From Hydractinia symbiolongicarpus (Eukaryota > Cnidaria > Hydrozoa > Anthoathecata > Hydractiniidae), in the NCBI RefSeq assembly GCF_029227915.1, contig NC_079878.1, positions 25,071,501 to 25,135,500 of the forward strand: DNA of 64,000 bases, in the 5' to 3' direction. The number at the start of each line of letters is the position of its first letter. The first letter of the stretch is position 1. A model generated the notes under the pieces. It worked only from the letters and a program-made list of their open reading frames with translations, was not told the origin of the DNA and searched no databases. Position numbers and translations under genes: made by a program. This document shows positions 33,540 to 42,910 of this stretch, one piece after another.

Positions 33540-33801
33540 ACAGGGCTAAGCTATAATTTTCACAGTGTCGCCACTACTGCGAGGATTCGCTAGGGACTAA
33601 TTAACCTAATAGCCATTCATCTATTGGCGCGTACCGTAGATTAAGGTCCGAGTAAAATAAATTTTAAAATCAAATCCGAAAGAATAGTCCATTAACGGTC
33701 AAGGTATTTATGGAGCGCATCTGGTCTTTCCCAGCGTCACTAGTCTTTCCCAGGGTCAGCTAGTCTTTCCTAGCAGCCATGAAACCGTTACGGTGAACAA
33801 C

Positions 33802-34068
33802 AATTGATGATGAGGTGACAAAACAGCTAGCTGTAATGATATTTCTTGTCTAATGACAGCTGGTTCTACTATAGGTAGAGGTTGCAACCCTCTAGAGATT
33901 TTTCAAAAAAGCAAAATCCCCCTTTTTGCAAGGATTTCCTAAAAACATTGACCGTAAAAGGCAGAAAAATACAACAGCGACAGAACACAACACTAAACAA
34001 TAAATATTAAAGCAATTCAAAATGAATTGAATAGGTACAAATGAGATAAATAAAACTTATCATAACGT
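33802..34068 (-). repeat. Second copy of the family 1 terminal block
   Basis: It matches 29922-30188 at a constant offset of 3,880 bp with only about three visible mismatches over 267 bp. It includes the 12-bp palindrome ACAGCTAGCTGT, hairpin A (AGAGGTTGCAACCCTCT), hairpin B and CTTTTTGCAAGGAT. It is either the 3' end of a second, head-to-tail element or a terminal direct repeat of copy C. Confidence 0.8.
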
Positions 34069-34074
34069 ATTGAA

Positions 34075-34868
34075 AGAAAGGAGAAAATAATTTACAAAGA
34101 GGTTGATGAACAATGATGAACTCAACCTGTTAGGTTCTTGGAAATAAGGTAGAGGTTGTACTCCTCTAGAGAAAATACCTCTAAAATCACAATTCTCCCT
34201 TTTTACAAGGAATTAATTAAAAAAATATAAAAAATAATAGGGACACAACACATTGAAAAGATGAACAGAACTTTAACCGAGGTAGGTAGGTTTCGACCCA
34301 TATTTCTGAACCTAAGTACCCTGGATGTCTAGCTGGGTCACCTCGAAGAGATCCGCGGACGGTCATCAGCAGAAACTAGACATCCCTATCTTCCTAAAGT
34401 AAACCTTGACCACTTTGTGTTCAACTGTGCTATTGTTTGTTTTTAACTTAGGTAATAAGTGGAGTCGTTACTCTCCAAAGACAAGATCATGTGTGATCAA
34501 ACCCCCCTGCTAATACTTTTTTTTTTTAACTGGGGTAACAAGTGGAGTCGTCACTCTCCAAAGACAAGACCTAGTATGATCAAACCCCCTTTCTAACTTA
34601 TTTTTTATTTCATTTGGAAAAGGTTTACAATACAGCAAGCTGCACTGAAGTATCTTGTCTACAGGGACGGTGGATGTAAATAAAATTGGGATTAGGCTCC
34701 CAGAAGAAGGTGCTGAATACACTTTCTTGCTTATTACAAGCATGAGTACTGTCCAACTTGGACCTATAACTATTCACTTGTTTTATTTTTGACTGGGGTA
34801 ATAAGTGGAGTCTACAAAAAGACTAAGTGTAGTCAAGCCCCCTTGCTGACTCATTCTGGTCTAAAATA
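34075..34868 (-). mobile_element. Family 2 3' end, 5' truncated before the USP
   Basis: Terminal block (34080-34210), closed stem (34321-34386), and three structured motifs (34445-34510, 34528-34592, 34792-34846; the last lacks its middle hairpin). Coding sequence is absent: the copy stops at CTCATTCTGGT, just before where the USP stop codon region would begin. Confidence 0.75.
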
Positions 34869-35601
34869 AAAAGGAATCTGTGCACGAGCTGGTTAAGAAG
34901 CGTACTAAAAATTTGAAACCAATAAAGAGGGAATACAGTTAGGAAAATCCTACATTTGCGGTATACTCCAATTGCGGTATAAAATTTTTTGCTCTTGCCC
35001 AAGAAGGCTTGCATCAACAAGGTTTTTTTCGTTTTCGCATCGGATGGCTAAAAATCGCATCCAGTGAAATATGTCATCGGGAGCTCCAGGCTATGACCTT
35101 TATTCTTGCCTGCGGGAAAAAAAACGTATTACGCGTTTGTATACTGCAATTGCAGTATAAAAGACTATGCGTGAACGTTGTGGGAATAAAGTTTGTATAC
35201 TGCAATTGCAGGATATGAATTTGCGGTATACTGCAATTGCGGTACATATCCTGCAATTTCAGTATATACATTTTTTAAAGAAACTTTTGTCTTAAGTTAA
35301 ACTTAAGTTTACAATTCCCCAGCAGGTGTTATTATAATTTTTTAAATCTTAAACTTATGATCTTAGAAATCTTGGACGTTCGATTTTTAATGCAGCTGTT
35401 CTAAATTCGAATCCTAATGTATAAATACCAAATTAAAGAAAAATTGTTTCAGTGTCCTTAGAGAAGTCATTAGAGCGGTAAATAACACTTGATCGACTGC
35501 GATAGGAAGTCTCTTTTATTTGCATTATTAGTCACAAGTGGAATAACCTGTTTAAAATTTGCTAATTAATTGCTTTTTTCATAGCTTATCAACTCAACAA
35601 A

Positions 35602-36715
35602 ATGGATCCCTTTCAACCAACTTTGGATTTATCCAACGAATCATCTGAAAGTCTCCCGGTGTTAAAGGATATTACAAGCATTATTGGAAATTGCGGCCCG
35701 TTAGAAATTTCAAATTTTAATAATTCGTCATTTTTTAATGCATCCTCGCCCATTCAACCATTCACTTTTTTAACTCAGCAGCGCTCCACAAACACTCATA
35801 CAAATATTTCAAATGGGACTTCTGTTCCTGATGAGCAGCAACAGGTTCAAGCTGAAAATATTGAAGAAGAAGAAGAAGAACCTGTCAACAACATCACTAT
35901 TTACAGCGAACACGGAGAAATAAAGCTAGAGCGAAGAAAATTAACAACGCACCAGCAAGAAATCAAGAAGAAATTGTCGATAATATCTTTATACGTGGAA
36001 AAAGATGCACCCAATATCAGAAAAACTCCGCCTTTAGGGCAAAATCGCGTTACAACAACACAAATGGGCTGCTACGGAAAATGCAGGACTTAAAAATGGC
36101 AACTGGGGACGAAGTGTTTCTAAAAGTCTTCAAGGATTATGGCAAAGACAATTGCTGTGTCAAAAAATTTGCAACTCTGCCCGTTCTTTGAATGACCGAG
36201 CAGCGATTTCAGGTGCACAGGCTGCTGTTGCTCCATTGCCGTCGATAGAACTTTTGACCGAAAACTCGCCATCAAAGGCGAGAAAAAAAAGATTCAAATA
36301 TGTATGTCAACTTTGCGGTATCGAATACGATAGTGACAGGGACAAGCGACGAAGTGTATATTCGTACGCACTTTTGCCCATTTTTGCGTACGTATATGTT
36401 CATCCGCTATTCGTACGTAAAGTGCTTCAGGGTTAGGGTTAGGGTTAGGATTCTTTTTCCTTTTTTCTACGTATGAATAGCGCTACGCACTATTAATATG
36501 CACTTTATGTCATATTAAAGTGCGTACGAATATACAGTTCCGACAAGCGATATGACTCATCGTGGATTGGTTGCGAACACACTGGCTGCGACCGGTGGCA
36601 GCATTATAAGTGTATGGGCCTGATAATGCCACGTAATATAAAGTCAGTAAAGTGGACATGTCAGGAACATACACCTGCTCCACCGAAAGCAGCCAGCAAA
36701 AAAAAAGGGTAAAGA
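35602..36715 (+). pseudogene. PHD-finger protein gene inside the TIR element, split by a MITE
   Basis: It begins MDPFQPTLDLSNESSESLPV, with an acidic EEEEE stretch (about 35866-35880). A change of frame leads to RGKRCTQYQKNSAFRAKSRY and MATGDEVFLKVFKDYGKDN, a segment I associate with Ulp1/PHD proteins of cnidarians. After another frame change comes RFKYVCQLCGIEYDSDRDK. A 192-bp MITE then interrupts the PHD finger, which resumes with SSWIGCEHTGCDRWQHYKCM and KWTCQEHTPAPPKA before TAA at about 36711. PHD fingers usually read histone H3 tails. The frame changes could be small introns or decay; the MITE makes this copy non-functional unless it is spliced out. Confidence 0.6.
36350..36541. mobile_element. 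192-bp MITE with 9-bp TSD and telomere-like core
   Basis: It is flanked by GACAAGCGA at 36341-36349 and 36542-36550. The ends form a 24-bp inverted repeat with one mismatch (GAAGTGTATATTCGTACGCA / GAACTGTATATTCGTACGCA). It contains TTAGGG repeated about three times near 36430-36450. It is inserted between the first Cys pair and the rest of the PHD finger. Confidence 0.85.
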
Positions 36716-37872
36716 CAGTTTCAGCAAAAAAATGACAATTCTAGTTGCATAGTTCCTAATATTGTTTAATATTATTATTTCAATCTTCTTTATAAGATTC
36801 CACGTAAAGTAAATTATCAATATCCTTTTCAGGCACAACGCGTAGATAGTCTACTTTTACATTACAAATATCACCAGATTCTTCTACTTGCTTCCAAATA
36901 TTGGTTCGCTTTTAAAACAAGTGATATATATATCGCAATTGCGGGATATATTTGAATCCCGTATATCCCGCAATTGCGTGACAAAATTTTCAGATTATTT
37001 TTATACCGCAATTGGAGTATACCGCAAATGTAGGATTTTCCTAACTGGAATATTTCCCCGCAAATTTTCACCGAAGGAAAAAAAATTATCGCAGCCTCTT
37101 TCTGCAATTCCGTAAAATGGTTCTGAGAACGGGTAACGGTTTCCCCAAAAGGGAAACCCAAAGTAAAATAAAAAAAATTAGTGTAGGAAAGTTTCCCTAT
37201 GCGGGAAACCATTTCCCTATATGACATAGGAACTTCCCTATAAAACATGGGAAACCATTTGAATTAAAATATTAGGTACCCCCAAAATAAAAGGTACCCC
37301 CGTAGGTTTCCGCTGATGGTTTTTAGAACTTCAGCTCTTTAGTTATTTGTCCGGAACTCCAGTGTTAAATTATTTCCAAAATGGTAGACTGGCAGTGCAC
37401 AAATAACTTGGATATTTGTGGAAGCTCCACACAGAGTAAAAAAGAATTACCATTGAACGGAATTAACAAAATAGCTAGTACCTTTTCTCACACATTGTTA
37501 GCTATTCTAAAGAGTGACAAGGTAAAATGTTTTTGGTTTCTAACATGTTAAAGTTCTGGAAGAAGTGATGGCAACAATTTCAAATGCAGGATATTGATAC
37601 TCATCCAAGAAAGTGCCAATTTGCAAAGAAATAAATTACTTTCTAGGGCATCATCTATGGGGCAGATGGTGTATAATCTGATCCAACATAAGTTAAATCC
37701 TTAATTTCTATTTCATCACTATACATGCAAGGAGAACTTGGTCAGCTTTCTTTGCAAAAGGGTGAATTTATTCCTAACACATCTCCCAAAAAACTTAATG
37801 ATTTACGGTATTTCTATATGAAAATGTTGTTTATATTCCCTTCTTTAATAAGTGTGTTGATATTACACAGTG

Positions 37873-40663
37873 CATTTTATTGGAGCTATGTCATATAATG
37901 TCTGTTTACTCTTTAGAAATGCTTGCATTAAAGTCATCAATTGAAAGCAAAAAAATTATCATAAGCCGATTTCCAGAATTTAGAAGCGTGCCACTGACCG
38001 ATGTTTTGTTAAAGGACGCTCTGCACACCAGTGTAAATGACGAAATCATTTACACATATTTACAGATACTTACCCGGGAAAGTAATAATAAGGTAACGAA
38101 TTTGAATACCATTGTTTCGACTTGCAAGTTTTCCATACAAATTGATAAGATTAATTTCTTCTTAGAGTGTAAATATTATCCCCAGGAGAGATGGCCTGGA
38201 TGTTCAACGCGCCAGCATCAAAAATAAAACAGGTAAATACAGGCAATCTCGAGACTGTTTTCCAATTTACCATTTTCACATAAAGGATTTTCTTAGTTCT
38301 TGGTCCTTTTTGCAAGTTACTGCGTAAAACATTTCTTGTTATTCACACTATGTACCACTCGCCTCGTTCCCATCACTTTTTTACCATGTCGAAAAGCAAA
38401 AAAGGGCCTTGGGAAGGAGGTTGCGCATAAAGAAAAGGAGATTCCAAATTGAAATCTCTTGTTTAAGCAAATCATGAGATTGTATTTGTGCTAAGCTTTT
38501 GATACCATGACGTGTTTCTTTTAGCGTGGTGATATATCACAATATGATTTAATTGTTGGTTGCCACTGTAATGGATACCACTGGACGTTATCGATACTAA
38601 AACCTTCACTTGTTTATTAGTGTTTTATTTGTACAATGTATTCATTTGTCTTCCAACATACTTCTAACAGCTGGTACTTACATCCAGGTTGTCATTCCAT
38701 CTGCTGCAACAATAATTTATTTCAATCCAATGGGAGAATTGTTAAAGAACTTGTGCAGGTAAAACAGCAATGGAAGTAAGTAAAAAATGGATTACAAATT
38801 AAAAAGTATTACATATTTATCCTAAAAAATCGTGTTATTATTCTATATTCCATACTTTTTAGTTCTTATCTTTCTGCTAATTATGGAGTTGCCGAAACCT
38901 TTCGTGTTGGCCACATGCACGACAACAGGATAGCATCTTGTGTGGCATATTTTGTTTAAAAGTAAGTATACTTCTGTTTTTCAAATTACTACATATCCAA
39001 ATAAATTTTAACAACAATGCTTTCTTTTTGTTTGCAGAATGCCTGATATTAGAAAAACAAGAAGTACCTACAACATGGACAAGAGAAAGCGTCCAAAGTT
39101 ACAGAGATGAAATCGTAACAAAGTTGGTCGAAGAGGGAGGTATACGGTAATGCTTCGAATAAACGCCCGGGGCGTTTATTAAATTTTTTGACATTTTTTG
39201 GGGGCGTTTATTCGAGGGGGGTGTTTAAAAGGGGGGCGTTTATTAAATTTTACACTTCGTCTCTTTTGCAGTTTTAAAGGATGCCTATAATATATATCTT
39301 CACAACAGAAAATAAAAGATATTCACGTTTTAATGAACTTCAAATTTCCAACCTTAAACCTAAGATTTAGGAAAAAAGTAAGTAAGTATACTTTTATTAT
39401 TGCCTCGAATAAACGCCCCTTATGAGGGAGGGGCTTCTATTCGAGGGGGCGTTTATTTAAAAAATGACTGAAAAGGAGGGGCGTCTATTCGAGGAGGCGT
39501 TTAATAGAAGGGGGGCGTTTAATAGAAGGGAGCGTTTATTCGAAGCATTACGGTACGCTGGGTTTATTTTCACCTTACAAGTTGTTTTAGAGAGCGTACT
39601 TTACGATTTAAATATGCTTAGGTCAAGAACAATGGTGTAGTAGTATCTGCAGAGTGTGTGAAAAGGCAGAAGGGCCAAAGGTCCAAGACAAACCAACTGA
39701 CTCTTGGGTATGGCGTTTGGAACTATGTCAGTACCTGGTAAATATTGTTTCGCATTTTTAATATTTTTCATAAGTTGTCGCTCTGTTTAATAGGTTTGCT
39801 GTGATACTTGCTCACCTGCAAGATGGTATCACCAGCAGTGCTTACATCAGTCTCTCAGGAAAGCATACAGAAATATGCAATTCAATTGTTCTATGCTCGA
39901 AGTGGCACCTCTCGAATTTAATTGGACACTGGAAAGTAATGGACAACAGGAAGTAGTTGTAATAGAAGACAAGGAAAATAATGTACGTCTTTTTGAAGGC
40001 TTAGAATAAAAAGTTACTTTAACAACTCGAACATAAAACCTAAAAATGAATATATTATTATTTTTTCCTATATTACAACGAAAATTTAAAAAAACGTTAG
40101 TCGACATTAAGAACTAAAAAGACAGGTTTCGGTGAGTTCGAAAAAAAAAATTATACAGAACAATATAAAATATTATAATGCATTTCAAATTTTATTTAGA
40201 ATAAAAAAAAACAGCAGAAGTAAAGGTATGGTTCCATGGAACATAATGAACCAATAACATTTCCAAGATTGGCCAGGGTGCATTTTGTAGTTCCCTCTGT
40301 GTGTACTGTTGTTGTGTAACTTTATAATCATACCTTTAGAAGAACGTTATAGAAGTTGAGGGGGGAAAATTCATTATTAAACCAACGAATAATTATATGC
40401 GAAAATGTGCAGCGTGTGGTGGCAACTTCGCAAACACTGACGTGTGCTTAATGGCCACGAAGTTGCGCCTAATCAGAGGGGAAAAGTCGCCCAATGGAAA
40501 AAGAAAGAAAACAAATGTACATTATCACATGGACAAAAAATGCTTGGAGACGTGATTTAACATAGAAGAAGTATCAAATCCATTGAATGTTTTCATTTCT
40601 AAAGACCAGATGAAAGCTTTCAAAAAAAGAGGCATAGATTTAAATAAAAGCAACCATTTGTAA
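37873..40663 (+). pseudogene. Ulp1-like (C48) cysteine protease with PHD finger, multi-exon
   Basis: Exon around 37873-38097: TDVLLKDALHTSVNDEIIYT-YLQ, the start of the Ulp1 fold. 38525-38610: LIVGCHCNGYHWTLSIL, the His box HW. 38680-38758: VVIPSAATIIYFNPMGELLK, where Asn replaces the usual catalytic Asp. 38869-38958: HMHDNRIASCVAYF, the Cys box. 39039-39139: PTTWTRESVQSYRDEIVTKL. 39609-39724 and 39793-39983: CRVC, VCCDTCSPARWYHQQC, a PHD-type finger across an intron, in consistent phase. 40340 on: RKCAACGGNF and HYHMDKKC, then TGA at 40553-40555 followed by 36 open codons to TAA at 40661. Ulp1 enzymes process or remove SUMO-like proteins. The Asn and TGA suggest decay. Confidence 0.65.
39147..39556. 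mobile_element. GC-rich MITE-like repeat in an Ulp1-gene intron
   Basis: The ends GGTAATGCTTCGAATAAACG and its inverted counterpart (CGTTTATTCGAAGCATTACGG) face each other. The interior is built of GGGGCGTTTATTCGAGG-type subrepeats. TA dinucleotides flank it, as for Tc1/mariner-type insertions. It lies between exons ending at 39139 and starting at 39609. Confidence 0.7.
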
Positions 40664-40734
40664 AATACTTAACATTTCAATTATAGAATTTTTTTCTAGT
40701 AACAAAACCACTTTTAGTCATGGGCACTTAGTTA

Positions 40735-41700
40735 CCATGAAACGCCATAGGGGGGACCACATATTTTAAGTGTAAATCCCTAAAATATAAGGTCCCCCCA
40801 TTGGTTATGGGCAAATAAATCCATAAAAACGTGGCAGTAGGTACCAAATATTTCAGGTAGAGATGCTTGAAATACAAGGTACCGCTTTTCGTAATGGGCG
40901 CTATTTTATGAGCAAACGCCATAGGCCGGACCACATATTTTAGGTGTAAATGGCTAAAATATAAGGTCCACCCAATGGTTATAGGCGAATAAATCCGAGA
41001 AAAACTCACAGTTGGTACCAAATATTTCGTGTATGGATGCTTGAATTAAAAGTTACCCCTTTTGGTTGTGGGCGCTTAGTTATGAGGAAGCACCATAAGT
41101 GGGACCACATATTTTAGGTGTAAATGGCTAATATATAAGGTCCACCCTTTGGTTATAGGCGAATAAATCCGAGAAAAACCTACAGTTGGTACCAAATATT
41201 TCGTGTATGCATGCTTGAATTCAAACCCCTTTTGGTGATGGGCGTTTTTTTATGAGCAAACGCTACAGGGGGGACCACATATTTTAAGTGTAAATGACTA
41301 AAATATAAGGTCCCCCCTATGGTTATAGGCGAATAAATCCATGAAAACGTTAAGGTTGGTACCAAATATTTCATGTATGGATGCTTGAATTAAAAGGTAC
41401 CCCTTTTGGTTATGGGTGCGCGTAGTTCTGAGGAAACGCCATAGGGGGGACCACAAATTTTAGGTGTAAATGTCTAAAATATAAGGTCCCCCCCTTTGGT
41501 TATAGGCGAATAAATCTGATAAAAGCTCACAGTTGGTACCAAATATTTCGTGTATGGATGCTTGAATTCACAGTTACCCCTTTTGGTTATGGGCGCTTTT
41601 TTATGAGCAAATGCCATAGGAGGGACCACATATTTTTAGTGTAAATGGCTAAAATATAAGGTCCCCCTTTTGGTTATAGGCGAATAAATCCATGAAAACG
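40735..41700. repeat. Tandem array of about 175-bp units
   Basis: Six units marked by GGACCACA at about 40753, 40928, 41102, 41272, 41449 and 41633, each with AAATATAAGGTCC and TTGGTACCAAATATTTC. Spacing is 170-184 bp. They sit directly inside the right TIR of the Ulp1 element and appear to be subterminal repeats of that element. They create the small minus-strand ORFs seen there. Confidence 0.85.
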
Positions 41701-42062
41701 CCATAACATTATTTGACGTCGAATATATCCAAATCTTTGGCGAAATTAAATCAGGTAAGCTGCAGTGAGCGTTCCGCCCGGAAGCTGTCGTTTTGTGATC
41801 GGTCACCGTAGAAATGAATCTACGGAGAAATTGTTTGTAATAAAAGTAATACATGGAAACCCAAGGGGGTACCTTTTATTTTGGGGGTACCTAATATTTT
41901 ATTACACATTTCCCTTTTAGTGTCATCTCCCGAACTGATAAACTAATGACATGTGTACTCATGAGCTGAGCAAAAGAAAAACATATTTTTAAGTTTGTTT
42001 TGCTACACGATTTTGTGTATTAAAACTAAGCTCCTATAGCGCTCTAGCCGAAGGCTAATCAA

Positions 42063-42305
42063 TATAGAAAGAGTTGCGGAGAGGTTGCCAAGGCAAAGGC
42101 ATTAACCACGGCAAGGAAAGGGCAAAGGCAGGCAAGGAAACAGGAAGAGGAATCAGGAAGGCAGGGGTGGGTAAGGCATAGTAGGCACAGGCATGGGAGG
42201 CACAGGCAAGGACATAGTAGGCAGGCACCAGAAAAGGCATAGGAAGGGTAGGCAAAGAAAGGCACGGTCAGTGCTGGCAAGGAAATGGAACGGCAAGGCA
42301 GGGGT
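42063..42305. repeat. Purine-rich GGCAAG/GGCA minisatellite
   Basis: Irregular short repeats of AGGCAAAGGCA, GGCAAGG and AGGCACAGGCA. Minus-strand ORFs rich in Pro, Cys, Leu and Ala come from it and are not genes. Confidence 0.8.
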
Positions 42306-42809
42306 GCATGACTTTAATAGAAAATATCCACCTTACAACTCAAAGATTGTGTATACTCAATATATCTAAGATAAGTATCATATTAGTCCAGGAGTATAGA
42401 AAGTATTGAGGTGCAAATATTTCAAATTCAATATCTCAAAAAAAGTCTCAAATTTATCTCAGGTCAATATACAGTGAATCATGTTAGCAGAATTATGTGC
42501 CATTACAAGTATTTAAACAATCGGTCATAACGCCATATGATTTTTTGATAAACCTGAGATTAACTTGATTCCAATGACAACAACATTAAAAAGTCAAGCT
42601 ATGGAAATAATCAGAGAAGTCCACGAGAAAGGCAAAAAAAATTTAAAAAACGTCTTTTTTAGTTTCTTGTGCCTACCAGGTATGTCAACACAAAACTTTT
42701 TACCATAAAGTGATAGATCTATTACAAAAAACAAAGCACTTTTGGGCTCTATAAATGAAAGTGACAAATCTACAACTCAAAGATTACATATAATAGGCCT
42801 GGTTGTTGT

Positions 42810-42910
42810 AGGTGCAAGATAATTATGTTTTTCCTAGCCCTGTCCAGGATTCGAACCTGGATTTCTCATTTGCATGAGTGTCATAGCCATTAGACCAGCA
42901 GGGCATAAAT
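42810..42910 (-). repeat. tRNA-like (SINE-type) module, full-length form
   Basis: The minus strand reads GCCCTGCTGGTCTAATGGCT, then a D-arm-like GTC..GAC, CTCATGCAAATGAG, the T-arm CCAGGTTCGAATCCTGG and ACAGGGC. A- and B-box promoter words are good. The acceptor has a C-A mismatch at its seventh pair, and the anticodon arm folds with a loop that is too short, so it is tRNA-derived and not a working tRNA gene. The same module with the same tail lies at 2445-2530. Confidence 0.7.

Larger units (their letters stand above)
29922..33801 (-). mobile_element. Family 1 USP retrotransposon, copy C (most 5' sequence)
   Basis: It reads RT N-terminal domain and RT (33539-31700), USP (31620-30700), 3' UTR with two structured motifs (30582-30522, 30441-30378) and a 267-bp terminal block (30188-29922). 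An internal deletion removed thumb, knuckle and RLE, so RT palm sequence (IILIKGRSVNSTPFSVS) passes in frame into the USP N-terminus. The 5' region (33540-33801) is non-coding and has short repeats of AGTCTTTCC at 33722-33772. A second copy of the 267-bp terminal block lies immediately upstream (33802-34068). Confidence 0.85.
34936..37047. mobile_element. DNA element with 49-bp identical TIRs and 5-bp TSD, carrying a PHD-finger gene
   Basis: The ends 34936-34984 and 36999-37047 are exact inverted repeats over 49 bp (outer end CAGTTAGGAAAATCC). Both are flanked by GAATA (34931-34935 and 37048-37052), a 5-bp target-site duplication. Subterminal regions are full of CAATTG-centred palindromes such as TATACTGCAATTGCAGTATA (35139-35158 region; related ones at 35194-35275 and 36930-36985). 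The 2,112-bp interior carries the PHD-finger gene and no recognisable transposase. Identical ends suggest recent movement. The superfamily cannot be assigned. Confidence 0.82.
37266..41900. mobile_element. 4.6-kb TIR element carrying an Ulp1/PHD gene
   Basis: The ends 37266-37311 and 41855-41900 are inverted repeats matching at 44 of 46 positions (outer end AAAATATTAGGTACCCCC), with ATT on both flanks as a possible 3-bp TSD. The interior holds the multi-exon Ulp1/PHD gene on the plus strand, a nested MITE (39147-39556) and, next to the right end, six or so 175-bp repeats that reuse TIR-like words (GGTACC, AAATATT). No transposase is recognised. A 3-bp TSD is weak evidence; the TIR match is strong. 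Confidence 0.72.

Noticed and set aside
29922-34068. LTR retrotransposon bounded by 267-bp LTRs
   Set aside because: The RT and the associated elements are of the RLE non-LTR type and the block equals the 3' terminus of other family 1 copies; a head-to-tail array explains it more simply, though terminal repeats are kept as an alternative in the findings.
40735-41700. CRISPR-like array
   Set aside because: Regular spacing, but the units are about 175 bp, repeat throughout without unique spacers, and lie inside a eukaryotic TIR element.
40728-41854. Repeated small ORFs with a YSPIT..GTLYFSHLHLKYVVP pattern
   Set aside because: They are the translation of the 175-bp tandem repeat on the minus strand; the pattern follows the DNA period and not a protein repeat.
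42055-42280. Secreted-looking Leu/Pro/Cys-rich ORFs on the minus strand
   Set aside because: They arise from the GGCAAG minisatellite in two frames; no start context or homologous domain.
42810-42910. A functional tRNA gene
   Set aside because: Good A- and B-box words, but the anticodon arm does not form a 7-nt loop, one acceptor pair mismatches, and a truncated second copy exists at 2.4 kb, so it is a tRNA-derived repeat.
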